A stretch of 42,989 nucleotides of DNA from a virus, in the IMG/VR virus record IMGVR_UViG_3300035183_001329, positions 1-42,989 of that record; one strand, given 5' to 3'. Positions 25,721-34,203 of this stretch are shown piece after piece (positions within the stretch are counted from its first letter, which is position 1; each line of letters starts with the position of its first letter). The translations under genes were made by a program, and so were the position numbers. The notes under the pieces were generated by a model. That model searched no databases, was not told the DNA's origin, and saw nothing but the letters and a program-made list of their open reading frames with translations.

Positions 25721-26173
25721 ATGATAAATATAAAATTCGTTAAAACTACAGAGAATGCTAAAATGCCCGAGAAAGCACATGAAACTGATGCTGCTTTCGA
25801 TCTATTTTCTTCTGAAGAAGTTATTTTGTTGCCTGGAGAAACAAAAGCAGTTAATACTGGGCTGAAACTTGCTGATGTTCAGATTTCTGATTCAATTTCT
25901 AGATTTCTTAAAATTGAAGGTCGGTCAGGACTTGCACTTAAAAGAATAGTTCCAACTGGTGGTATTATAGATATCTCTTATAGAGGAGAAATAAAATGTA
26001 TTATGAATAATAATAATAATCTTTTAAGTCATCAAATAAAAATTGGAGATAAAATTGCTCAATTAATAATCTATACAATTTCTTCATCCCCTCAAGAAGT
26101 TAGTTTCAGTTTTACTGATTCTGTAACTGAATCATCAAGAGGAGAAAAAGGATTTGGATCAACAGGGTTCTAA
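25721..26173 (+). CDS. dut: dUTP diphosphatase (dUTPase)
   Basis: About 151 residues with all five motifs of trimeric dUTPases in order: AHETDAAFDL, GRSGLA, GGIIDISYRGEIK, GDKIAQLII and the C-terminal RGEKGFGSTGF arm. It hydrolyses dUTP to dUMP and pyrophosphate, keeping uracil out of DNA and feeding thymidylate synthase encoded further on. The frame opens upstream at 25679, but the ATG at 25721 (MINIKFVK) fits the usual family start. The insertion NNNNNL after motif 3 is slightly long. It lies between recA and the FEN gene in the + strand replication block. Confidence 0.93.
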   Translation: MINIKFVKTTENAKMPEKAHETDAAFDLFSSEEVILLPGETKAVNTGLKLADVQISDSISRFLKIEGRSGLALKRIVPTGGIIDISYRGEIKCIMNNNNNLLSHQIKIGDKIAQLIIYTISSSPQEVSFSFTDSVTESSRGEKGFGSTGF

Positions 26174-26221
26174 AATAAAGTAAGTAATATTTCTTTCCTT
26201 AAAGAAAAGGTAAACTGATGC

Positions 26222-27220
26222 ATGTCTATACTTTTAGTTGATGGTTTTAATAATTTTATGCGTAATTTTGCAGCAAATCAATCTGTTACTTCAAACGGTG
26301 ATCTTGTTGGTGGTGTTGTTGGTTTTATTAATACTTTAAAATATACAATAAGAATAATACAACCAAAAGAAATTGTTATTGTTTGGGAACAAGGTGGAGC
26401 ATCTTCTCGCCGAAAATCAATTGATCCAAACTATAAAACTCATAGTTCAAAACAACTAGAAATAAAAGAATATCACCAATATAGAGATGATGGAAGAGTT
26501 AATCCATTTTATGATGAAAATAATAAACCAAAGCAATTAAGTCTTCTTCTAAGTTTATTAGATTGTTTACCAATATATCAAATTTATGTTGAGAATACTG
26601 AATGTGATGATATTATTGCATATCTAGCAACTTCTAAACTTAAATCTTTATCTGAAAAAAAAATAATATTATCTGGAGATAAAGATTTTTATCAATTGTT
26701 AGTTGATCCCAATATAGAAATTTATGATCCATTAAAGAAACATTTTATTTCAAAGAAATATATTCAAGAAAAATTTGGAGTTTTAGTGGAAAATGTATGC
26801 CTTTTAAGAGCAATGATTGGGGATGAAGCAGATTCAATTAGAGGAATTGAAGGTATTGGAGAAAAAACAGCAGTTAAATTATTCCCAGAGCTTTCTAAAG
26901 AAGAGAAGAATCTTGCTTGGATTAAAGAACAGACAAATAAACTTTTATTTGAATCGAAAAAACCGATGAAGGCATTACAAAATTTGCAAAAAAACATCTC
27001 AACTGTTGAACGGAATTGGCAGCTGATGTATCTTTCAACGACTGTTCTTTCTGCTTCGCAAATAGCAGAAATTGATAAACAGATTTCTGAAAGAAATAAT
27101 TTATTAAGAAAAATGGAATTTATAAAGATTTTGCATGCCGCAAAAATGCAATATACACAAGATTGGGATTTTTTCCTATCAGAATTAAAAAAAATGGTGA
27201 GAATAGAAAATTTGAGTTGA
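26222..27220 (+). CDS. 5'-3' exonuclease / flap endonuclease
   Basis: A 332-residue FEN-family nuclease, like T4 RNase H and the PolI 5' nuclease. Metal-binding acidic clusters are visible in LLVDGFNNF, ECDDIIAYLA, LSGDKDFYQL and IGDEADSIRGIEGIG, the last also the helix-hairpin-helix GIGEKTA. It removes RNA primers and flaps. It is separate from the PolA-like protein, which lacks this domain. AAGG lies upstream of the ATG. Confidence 0.9.
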   Translation: MSILLVDGFNNFMRNFAANQSVTSNGDLVGGVVGFINTLKYTIRIIQPKEIVIVWEQGGASSRRKSIDPNYKTHSSKQLEIKEYHQYRDDGRVNPFYDENNKPKQLSLLLSLLDCLPIYQIYVENTECDDIIAYLATSKLKSLSEKKIILSGDKDFYQLLVDPNIEIYDPLKKHFISKKYIQEKFGVLVENVCLLRAMIGDEADSIRGIEGIGEKTAVKLFPELSKEEKNLAWIKEQTNKLLFESKKPMKALQNLQKNISTVERNWQLMYLSTTVLSASQIAEIDKQISERNNLLRKMEFIKILHAAKMQYTQDWDFFLSELKKMVRIENLS

Positions 27221-27227
27221 GCATACT

Positions 27228-27244
27228 CATTAGTATTACTAATG
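27228..27244 (+). other. Short hairpin between the FEN and helicase genes
   Basis: CATTAGT, ATT, ACTAATG: a perfect 7-bp stem just after the exonuclease stop, followed by a second possible stem (AGCT...AGCT) with a T-run loop near 27260-27275. Weak terminators or RNA-processing structures are possible. Confidence 0.3.
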
Positions 27245-27320
27245 GATACTAAATTTAAAAAAGCTATTTTTAGCTGAGATTTCGTATGTCTAAATATAAA
27301 GGAATAAACGGGCACAAATA

Positions 27321-28757
27321 ATGACTGACTCGATAGCTAGATCTTTTTCTGACGCTAATTGGAATCAAGCAATGCAAGAACGAATCATGCAAGCCATGAT
27401 TGTTGACAAAGAATGGGCGAAAGGCTTTATTGAAGTATTTTCGCCAGAATATTTTGATGATGATAGTTTACATTTAAAAGCAGTAAGTAAGTTGTATTTA
27501 AAACATCATGATAAATATAAAGAATTTCCTTCCATAGATTTATTAGAATCTATGGTAAAAGAATCATTTGCAAATGATAAATCTCTCCAGAGTAGGATAA
27601 ATATCTTTTTAGAAGAAGTAAAAAAAAATAAACATCTTGGAGATTTAAAATATGCAAAAGAAAAATCTTTAGATTGGTGTAAAAAACAAAAAACATATCA
27701 AACTGTTTTAGAAGCTACAGCTTATGTGGAACAAGGAAACTATGATCTTGTTGTAGAAAAAATAAAAGAAGTATCTTCATTTGGAATCACACAAACACAA
27801 GGTTTAGATTATACAGAAGAATTTGAAAGAAGATACTCGAAAGAGGCAAGGATTCCAATATCAACAGGAATTCCAGAGCTTGATCAAAAGATTATTTTAA
27901 ATGGTGGTTTAGCTCCAAAAGAAATTGGAATTGTTGTTGCACCAACAAATCATGGTAAATCTCATTTGCTTATTCAGTTTGGAGCAGAAGGACTTTTAAG
28001 AGGAAAAACAGTTTTCCATTTTACTATGGAAATGCCAGAAGAATATGTCGCATTAAGATATGATTCTTATATAACAAAAATAGACTGTTCTGATTTAAAC
28101 GATAATAAAGATATCGTGAAACAAGAAATTAATTCTTTAAAAGAAAAAGGAGTTTTAGGAAAACTTATAATTAAAGAATTCCCATCTGGTGTTCCAACAG
28201 TTACAAGTCTTAGAACTTTTATTGAAAAAATGGCTTATAAGAATTTAAAACCAGATTTAATAATTGTTGATTATGCGGCACTTATAAGAAGTTCAGAAAA
28301 ACATGAGCATACAAGAATTGAACTACAATTGATTATTAGAGAACTTAGAGCAATGGCGAAAGAAATGTTTTGTCCAATTTGGACTGCCTTGCAATCTAAT
28401 AAGGATGGAACAAAAACAGGTATAGTTGATGAAACTAATTTAGCTGAATCTTATGCTCAAGCTGCTGAAGCTGATTTTATTTTAGGACTTTTTCAAAAAG
28501 CTGGTTATGGAACAATTCATGTTGCTAAAAATAGAATGGGAATAAAAGATAAAACTTATAATATCTTTTTAGACACAGCTAAGTCAACTTTAAGTGTTTT
28601 GGAAGAAAGTAATTCTGCAGATACAAATAAAGATTTAGCTGTTAAAGCAGCTAATGGAGCAGCTTCAGGAAATCCAAATTTGAAAAATTTCTTCAAAGAA
28701 AGGCAACGTAAACTTCGAGAAATTGACTCAGAAGTAAAAGATGTTTTTAACGAATAA
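27321..28757 (+). CDS. dnaB: Replicative DNA helicase, DnaB/gp41 family
   Basis: A 478-residue hexameric helicase. The N-terminal helical domain covers about 1-150 (MQAMIVDKEWAKGFIEVFSPEYF). The RecA-like motor has STGIPELDQKIILNGGLAPKEIGIVVAPTNHGKS (Walker A at about 207-214), HFTMEMPEE (motif 1a), DLIIVDYAAL (Walker B), TALQSN (motif 3) and AEADFILGLFQ, with VAKNRMG. It unwinds DNA ahead of the polymerase and works with the Prim-Pol primase. No intein is present, although DnaB genes often carry one. The C-terminus is basic, then acidic. Confidence 0.9.
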   Translation: MTDSIARSFSDANWNQAMQERIMQAMIVDKEWAKGFIEVFSPEYFDDDSLHLKAVSKLYLKHHDKYKEFPSIDLLESMVKESFANDKSLQSRINIFLEEVKKNKHLGDLKYAKEKSLDWCKKQKTYQTVLEATAYVEQGNYDLVVEKIKEVSSFGITQTQGLDYTEEFERRYSKEARIPISTGIPELDQKIILNGGLAPKEIGIVVAPTNHGKSHLLIQFGAEGLLRGKTVFHFTMEMPEEYVALRYDSYITKIDCSDLNDNKDIVKQEINSLKEKGVLGKLIIKEFPSGVPTVTSLRTFIEKMAYKNLKPDLIIVDYAALIRSSEKHEHTRIELQLIIRELRAMAKEMFCPIWTALQSNKDGTKTGIVDETNLAESYAQAAEADFILGLFQKAGYGTIHVAKNRMGIKDKTYNIFLDTAKSTLSVLEESNSADTNKDLAVKAANGAASGNPNLKNFFKERQRKLREIDSEVKDVFNE

Positions 28758-28780
28758 AAAGGAAGGACGATAAAAGAAAA

Positions 28781-30736
28781 ATGACAATGGAAAAATCTAT
28801 TATTAATCAAGAAGGATACATCTCTGATCCATATAAGAACTTTATTCATATAAGCAGATATGCTAAATGGTTAGAAGACCAGCAACGTAGAGAAAATTGG
28901 GTAGAAACTGTTGATCGATATGTTTCTTTTATAAAGAAACATTTGGTTACAAATTACAAGTATGATCCAACAGATAAAATATTTGACGAAATTAAAACTG
29001 CAATTCTTGAGCATAATATAATGCCTTCTATGAGAGCACTAATGACTGCTGGAAAAGCAATTGAAAACGATCATATAGCTTCTTATAATTGTAGTTTTAT
29101 AGCGGTTGATTCTTTAAGAGCTTTTGATGAAGCAATGTATATTTTAATGAATGGAACAGGAGTTGGGTTTTCTGTTGAATCAGACTATATAAAGAATCTA
29201 CCAATAATTGCTGATGAATTTGAACAAACCGAAACAACAATTGTTGTTGAGGACAGTAAAATTGGTTGGGCTAAAGCTTATAAAGAACTTATTTCTCTTC
29301 TTGCTAATGGGCAAATCCCAAAATGGGACACACATAAAGTTAGACCAGCAGGAGCTAGATTAAAAACATTCGGCGGTAGAGCATCTGGTCCAGAACCATT
29401 AAAAGATCTTTTTCGATTTACAACTCAAATATTTAAAAATGCAAAAGGAAGAAGGCTTAAGCCAATCGAAGCACATGATATTATGTGTAAAATTGGTGAA
29501 GTTGTAGTCGTTGGTGGTGTTCGTCGTTCAGCACTAATTTCATTATCAAATTTAGATGATTTTGAAATGGCAAAAGCAAAAAGCGGACAATGGTGGGAAT
29601 CACAACCCCAAAGAGCATTAGCAAATAATTCAGCAGTTTATTACTCAAAACCAAATATAGCACAGTTCTTAAGAGAATGGAGAAACTTATATGAATCTAA
29701 ATCTGGTGAACGTGGTATTTATAATGCAGATTCTGTTAAAAAACATTTGGAAAAATTTGGAAGAAGAGATTTTAATAGGCTTTTTGGAACAAATCCATGT
29801 GCAGAAATAATTTTGAGAAGTTTGCAGTTTTGCAACTTAACAGAAGTTGTTATAAAAGAATATGATACAGAAGAATCTCTTATGAAAAAAGTTGAACTAG
29901 CAACATTGCTAGGAACATGGCAATCATCACTTACAAATTTCAAATATATTAGAAAAACTTGGAAAAATAACTGCGAGGAAGAACGATTACTTGGAGTATC
30001 TTTAACTGGAATTTTTGGTAACCAATTTATGTCAACAAATTCTCCAGCACTTGTTGAGAGACTAACTAAAATGAGAGAATGGGCAGTGGAAGTAAATAAA
30101 CGAGAAGCAGAAAAAATTGGTATTGAACCAAGTGCGGCAATAACATGTGTAAAACCATCTGGCACAGTTTCTCAATTAGTAGGAGTTTCAAGTGGAATTC
30201 ATCCATGGTATTCTAAATATTATATCCGTACAGTTCGAGCTGATAACAAAGATCCTCTAACAACATTTTTGAAAGCTTCTGGAGTTCCAAATGAACCAGA
30301 TTTTCTAAAACCTGAAAATACAACTGTTTTCTCCTTTCCTATGAAAGCTCCAGAAAATGTTGTAACTTCAAAAGAATTAACTGCAATTCAACATTTAGAG
30401 CTTTGGAAAACTTATAGAGAACATTGGTCAGAACATAATCCTTCTGTAACTATCCAAGTTGCAGAAGATGAATGGATGGATGTTGGAGCATGGGTTTATA
30501 AAAATTTTGATAGTATTGGTGGAGTATCATTTTTACCAAAATCAGAGCATTCATATCGACAAGCTCCATACCAAGAAATTTCAAAAGAAGAATATGAACA
30601 AATGCTTGCAACATTTCCAAAAGAAATATCTTGGAAAGATCTCAGTTTATTTGAAACTGAAGATGGAACTACAGGAACACAAGAACTTGCTTGTACATCT
30701 GGTGTTTGTGAAATTGTTGATATTGGAAATAAATAA
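28781..30736 (+). CDS. nrdJ: Class II (adenosylcobalamin-dependent) ribonucleotide reductase
   Basis: A 651-residue monomeric class II reductase of the ribonucleoside-triphosphate reductase type. Visible are the redox Cys in SYNCSF, NGTGVGFSVE, the WDTHKVRPAGARLKTFGGRASGP block, GGVRRSALISL, the active-site loop NPCAEI with nearby Cys, KPSGTVSQLVGVSSGIHP, and the C-terminal ACTSGVCE pair (Cys-x4-Cys) that re-reduces the active site. It makes deoxynucleotides without oxygen or a separate radical subunit but needs B12 from the host. No other RNR subunit is in the window. GGAAGG lies before the ATG. Confidence 0.92.
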   Translation: MTMEKSIINQEGYISDPYKNFIHISRYAKWLEDQQRRENWVETVDRYVSFIKKHLVTNYKYDPTDKIFDEIKTAILEHNIMPSMRALMTAGKAIENDHIASYNCSFIAVDSLRAFDEAMYILMNGTGVGFSVESDYIKNLPIIADEFEQTETTIVVEDSKIGWAKAYKELISLLANGQIPKWDTHKVRPAGARLKTFGGRASGPEPLKDLFRFTTQIFKNAKGRRLKPIEAHDIMCKIGEVVVVGGVRRSALISLSNLDDFEMAKAKSGQWWESQPQRALANNSAVYYSKPNIAQFLREWRNLYESKSGERGIYNADSVKKHLEKFGRRDFNRLFGTNPCAEIILRSLQFCNLTEVVIKEYDTEESLMKKVELATLLGTWQSSLTNFKYIRKTWKNNCEEERLLGVSLTGIFGNQFMSTNSPALVERLTKMREWAVEVNKREAEKIGIEPSAAITCVKPSGTVSQLVGVSSGIHPWYSKYYIRTVRADNKDPLTTFLKASGVPNEPDFLKPENTTVFSFPMKAPENVVTSKELTAIQHLELWKTYREHWSEHNPSVTIQVAEDEWMDVGAWVYKNFDSIGGVSFLPKSEHSYRQAPYQEISKEEYEQMLATFPKEISWKDLSLFETEDGTTGTQELACTSGVCEIVDIGNK

Positions 30737-30751
30737 TAGTTAATAACTATT
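30735..30751. repeat. Palindrome before the next start codon
   Basis: AATAGTTA-A-TAACTATT, 17 bases, ends four bases before the ATG of the next gene, which has no Shine-Dalgarno. Confidence 0.35.
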
Positions 30752-30754
30752 ATT

Positions 30755-31501
30755 ATGTATTTCCAAGAAATAACTAATAAACTTTTATCTGCTGATTCTC
30801 AAACTATAAGAGAACAGCAGATAAAGTTATTTTTGGCACAGGGAATTTTTCCTAAATGGATTAACGAAAACTTATCTAAAGTTGTAGTTAGTGATGGTCT
30901 AAATATTTTAGAATATTTTGTTTATAATGATTATCTATGCCTTGGAAATGAAACAGAATGGTTTCATTGTCCTATGAGCCCCTTGACAGCATTAGACCTA
31001 ATGACTACACATAATCTCTTGTTACCTACCCCAAAAATGGTTCAACAAATTTATCGTACTGCAAAAATTAAACCAAGAGCTGTTTCATGGGGAGAATTAT
31101 ATAAATCTGAAACTAAAAAATACAATAGAGATTCAACAAAATGTTATTTAGATCATTCAAAAAAAATACAAGAACAAATGAAACAAGTTGGATGGATTCC
31201 TGGAGATTTAGTTGCAGGACATAAAAAAGATGTTGTTTTGACAAATCTTTTATCTAATCCAAAGTATAAAAATAATGTTGCAATTTATGGATGGTTTAAC
31301 TCAGATGGAACAATAATTCAAAATTTAAATGGTATTGATCATGTTGTTTCATATGTTGATTATTCTCATGGATTGAGAATGATTAAAAATAATTGTATTT
31401 TAAATGGAAATCAATCAAAATTAACTGATCTTTTTGATGATAAGAATTTATGTAAATTAGTTCATGATGAACCTTTAAAGTTTAAAACATATGGAAAATA
31501 A
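30755..31501 (+). CDS. Conserved protein of unknown function
   Basis: A 248-residue protein. MSPLTALDLMTTHNLLLPTPKMVQQIYRTA, GDLVAGHKKDVVL, YGWFNSDGTIIQNLN and VDYSHGLRMI are strongly patterned and resemble a family I recall from bacterial and phage genomes without a known function. The His-Lys-Lys-Asp and Asp-Tyr-Ser-His-Gly elements look like active-site residues, so an enzyme, perhaps acting on surface polymers, is possible. There is no signal peptide. It directly follows the reductase. Confidence 0.6.
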   Translation: MYFQEITNKLLSADSQTIREQQIKLFLAQGIFPKWINENLSKVVVSDGLNILEYFVYNDYLCLGNETEWFHCPMSPLTALDLMTTHNLLLPTPKMVQQIYRTAKIKPRAVSWGELYKSETKKYNRDSTKCYLDHSKKIQEQMKQVGWIPGDLVAGHKKDVVLTNLLSNPKYKNNVAIYGWFNSDGTIIQNLNGIDHVVSYVDYSHGLRMIKNNCILNGNQSKLTDLFDDKNLCKLVHDEPLKFKTYGK

Positions 31502-31605
31502 AAATTCTAAATTTAGATATTCAAAAGTAAATAAAAGAGTCTGTAGAGACTCTAACTTTTTAGAGTTAAATAAAATTTCTTATATCGAGAATAGCATTCA
31601 AAATA

Positions 31606-31627
31606 TATTCTTCTTATAAGAAGAATA
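31606..31627. repeat. Perfect 22-bp palindrome in the 31.5-31.7 kb gap
   Basis: TATTCTTCTTA followed directly by its complement. It is flanked by two more hairpins: AGAGTC...GACTCT near 31537-31554 followed by a T-run, which could be the terminator of the preceding gene, and AATCTCT...AGAGATT at 31627-31649. The 193-base gap thus holds three stacked hairpins and no gene. Confidence 0.5.
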
Positions 31628-31694
31628 ATCTCTCTTATTTAAAGAGATTTATTCATATGTTCAAAACCAAATAAAAAGGTATATATCTAAAAAT

Positions 31695-31955
31695 ATGAAA
31701 ATAAAAATAGAAAGAAAATTCTTACAAAGAGTATTAGATTTTTATACAAATGAATTGATGAATAAGTTTCATGGAAAACTTTTTACTCCTGCATTGAAAT
31801 ATAGAATTCAAGATGAATTGAGAAATATTCAACTTATGAAACAAAGTATGGAACCACTAAATTCTTTTTGGTTTATAGATGTTAAAGTAATTTATGGTGA
31901 TCGAAATAATTTTGATGTAGATATAGCGGAGCCAGATCAAGTAGAAATAGTATAA
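31695..31955 (+). CDS. Hypothetical protein
   Basis: An 86-residue protein, basic at the start and acidic at the end (DVDIAEPDQVEIV). It is not recognised. It ends 14 bases before the dnaE fragment and probably shares its transcript. Confidence 0.55.
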   Translation: MKIKIERKFLQRVLDFYTNELMNKFHGKLFTPALKYRIQDELRNIQLMKQSMEPLNSFWFIDVKVIYGDRNNFDVDIAEPDQVEIV

Positions 31956-31969
31956 ATAAAAGGAAAAAA

Positions 31970-33823
31970 ATGAGAGAACCTAAAAAATATGTAAATCTTC
32001 ATGCTCATTCCAATGGAAGCATTGGTGATGCTATTGGATTACCTCAGGATCATTTTGATTTTGCTCAAAAAAATGAACTTTTAGCCCATGCGATTACAGA
32101 TCATGGAAATATGAATACCTTTTCGCATTCATATAAATATTATGAAAATCTAAAAAAAGATGAAATCCCTTTTAAGATCCTCTATGGAATAGAAGCTTAT
32201 TTTATTCCTTCTTTGTATGAATGGTCTTTATTAAAAGAAGCAAATATAAAACAAAAAGAACTTGAAAAACAACTTAAAAAGGCAAGTAAAACAAAATCAA
32301 AAAAACAAATAGAAGATTTGATTGTTCTTGATGAAATTGAAGAAAAGCGAAAACAAGATTTTTTTGAAGAAGTTGCTAATTTTGAACTCCTAAATAAAGA
32401 AGTTGCTTTGCTAAAAGATGTTGAAGGAAATATTGAAACTACTGTTGTTGAAAATGAAGAAGAAACAAAATCTAATAAAGTAAGAGATCCTCTTCGATCA
32501 AGAAGTCATTTAGTTTTATTAGCAAAAAACACAGTAGGACTTCATAGTTTGTTTAAACTTACATCTCTTTCATACAAAGATGGATTTTATTTTTATCCTC
32601 GTATAGATTTTGATCTTTTAAAACAAAATTCAAATGGAAATTTAATAGCAAGTAGTGCTTGTCTCGGCGGCGAACCAAATAAGATTATTATTAATCATTT
32701 TTTAGATTTAAATCTTAGTATGGAAGATTATAAGTCAAATATTAATAAACTTTTATCTTATAAATTCGATGTTATACAAAAAGAGCTTAAATTATTAGTA
32801 GAGAAATTCGTAGATGCTTTAGGCGGCAACCAGGAAGATTTTTATCTCGAAATACAGTTTAACAAACTTCCTTATCAGCATATTCTAAATTATCATCTTA
32901 TCGAGCTATCAAAACAAACAGGAATAAAACTTATTGCAACTGCAGACTGCCATTACCCTAATCCAGAGTTTTGGAAAGAAAGAATAATTTATAAAATGCT
33001 TGCTCATATGTCAATGAATAAGCTTAAAGAAATAGACTCAAGTGTTATACCACAAAAAATTGAAGAACTTGAACACGAATTATATCCTAAAAATGCAAAA
33101 CAAATGTGGGATGCTTACAAATATTATTGCGTTAATGAATATCCTGAAATATATTCTGAAGAATATCATGAATTAGTTTGTGATGCTATTGAAAGAACAC
33201 ATGATATAGCTTTTGATATTATTGATAAAAAAATAGAGTTTGATAAAACTCCAAAACTTCCTAGCCTTAATAAACTAATCCCACAAAATAAGCTTGAAGA
33301 TCTTAAATCTCAAGGATTATCTGAAGATGAAATAAGTTTTAATGAGCTAGTTGATTTGGTAATGGATGGATTAGAATCTAAAAAAAAATCAGAAGATGAA
33401 AAATATATTGATCGTGCTCTTGAAGAACTTGATGTTATCAAACACTTAAAACTTGAGAAATATTTTCTAACTTGTGCGCAGAGCCTTAATCTAATTAGAA
33501 AGAAAATGCTATTAGGGGCAGGAAGAGGATGTTTTCTTCCAGGAACTAAAGTTTATACACCCTATTCTAAAAATAGGAAACAAAAAATTGAAGATTTCAA
33601 AAATGTAAAAGACGAAAAGTGGGTTTATACTCATGATGGTTCTATTCAAAAGGTTTTGAAATGTTGGGAATATGATATTAATGAAGAAATTATTGAATTA
33701 GAGTTTGAAGATGGTACACTCGTTTCGTGTACAAAAGATCATAAATTTCTTACAAAAAATCGTGGTTGGGTTACCGCAGACGATATAAAAGATGATGATG
33801 AATTTGAAAAAGTATGTTTTTAA
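31970..33823 (+). CDS. dnaE: DNA polymerase III alpha (DnaE), N-terminal half, ending in an N-intein
   Basis: Residues 1-520 are the N-terminal half of a C-family polymerase. The PHP domain has NLHAHSNGS (His11, His13), AITDHGNM, YGIEAYF and SHLVLLAKN, with ATADCHYP further on. The segment MLLGAGRG (to 520) is the palm GxGRG motif, after which the family continues with Ser-Ala-Ala-Gly. Here Cys521 starts an intein instead and the frame stops 97 residues later. The catalytic aspartates would lie in the missing half, and no gene in this window encodes it. A charged insertion (about 84-170, Lys/Glu coiled coil) interrupts the PHP domain. The parts should be joined by trans-splicing. Confidence 0.9.
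   Translation: MREPKKYVNLHAHSNGSIGDAIGLPQDHFDFAQKNELLAHAITDHGNMNTFSHSYKYYENLKKDEIPFKILYGIEAYFIPSLYEWSLLKEANIKQKELEKQLKKASKTKSKKQIEDLIVLDEIEEKRKQDFFEEVANFELLNKEVALLKDVEGNIETTVVENEEETKSNKVRDPLRSRSHLVLLAKNTVGLHSLFKLTSLSYKDGFYFYPRIDFDLLKQNSNGNLIASSACLGGEPNKIIINHFLDLNLSMEDYKSNINKLLSYKFDVIQKELKLLVEKFVDALGGNQEDFYLEIQFNKLPYQHILNYHLIELSKQTGIKLIATADCHYPNPEFWKERIIYKMLAHMSMNKLKEIDSSVIPQKIEELEHELYPKNAKQMWDAYKYYCVNEYPEIYSEEYHELVCDAIERTHDIAFDIIDKKIEFDKTPKLPSLNKLIPQNKLEDLKSQGLSEDEISFNELVDLVMDGLESKKKSEDEKYIDRALEELDVIKHLKLEKYFLTCAQSLNLIRKKMLLGAGRGCFLPGTKVYTPYSKNRKQKIEDFKNVKDEKWVYTHDGSIQKVLKCWEYDINEEIIELEFEDGTLVSCTKDHKFLTKNRGWVTADDIKDDDEFEKVCF
33530..33820 (+). other. N-intein (97 residues) of a split DnaE intein
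   Basis: It starts CFLPGTKVYT (block A, Cys1) and has GTLVSCTKDHKFLT (block B, Thr and His) and GWVTADDI, then ends a few residues later as a canonical split N-intein does. The insertion point before the Ser of GRGS differs from a random break. No matching C-intein (block F and terminal His-Asn) is in the window. Confidence 0.88.
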
Positions 33824-33962
33824 AATTTTAAACTAATATCTATATTTGGGATTAAATGATATTCTATTAAATTTTTTATGCAAATTGTGGAATGTTGTTT
33901 TTATCATCAACAGATATTAGTTTTGCAGATCGATCTGTTAATGTTTTGTGTTGTTCTAAAAA
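33824..33962 (+). other. Unassigned gap after the split dnaE gene
   Basis: These 139 bases hold no convincing gene. A 12-base palindrome CAGATCGATCTG sits at 33926-33937. No T-rich terminator is seen after dnaE. Confidence 0.35.
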
Positions 33963-34190
33963 TTGTTTGAAATTACACAATTACAAATATTCGACTTGGA
34001 GTTCTCACAAAAAATAGAATTTAAAACAGCTAGAGATGTTATTACAACAACAATAAAACTTTTAGATAATATTCCTAAAATAAATAAACTTTTAAAACTT
34101 AGTTCTTTACCTTCAAACGAATCTTTTTTAAGTCAACAATTATTGCAAGAAATAATTGAGATGATTAAAGATAACATTATAATTTTTTGA
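33963..34190 (+). CDS. Doubtful small protein with TTG start
   Basis: A 75-codon frame with only a TTG start and an in-frame stop two codons upstream. The predicted peptide is helical (TARDVITTTIKLLDNIPKINKLLKL) with a normal composition, so it may be real or the remnant of a longer gene. It has no Shine-Dalgarno. It precedes the deacetylase-like gene by 13 bases. Confidence 0.35.
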   Translation: MFEITQLQIFDLEFSQKIEFKTARDVITTTIKLLDNIPKINKLLKLSSLPSNESFLSQQLLQEIIEMIKDNIIIF

Positions 34191-34203
34191 AAAGATAATA
34201 AAT

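Noticed and set aside
26764-27315. 183-codon open frame antisense to the exonuclease gene
   Set aside because: It lies wholly over a confident nuclease gene, its Cys/Phe/Ser-rich composition is typical of reverse reading of AT-rich genes, and it has no recognisable motif.
27321-28757. Intein in the DnaB helicase
   Set aside because: DnaB is a favourite intein host, so it was checked. Walker A, Walker B and later motifs run without interruption.
31970-33823. dnaE as a simple truncated gene
   Set aside because: The tail after GRG is a complete N-intein with conserved blocks A and B, not random read-through. The missing half may be elsewhere in the genome, so it is reported as split rather than broken.
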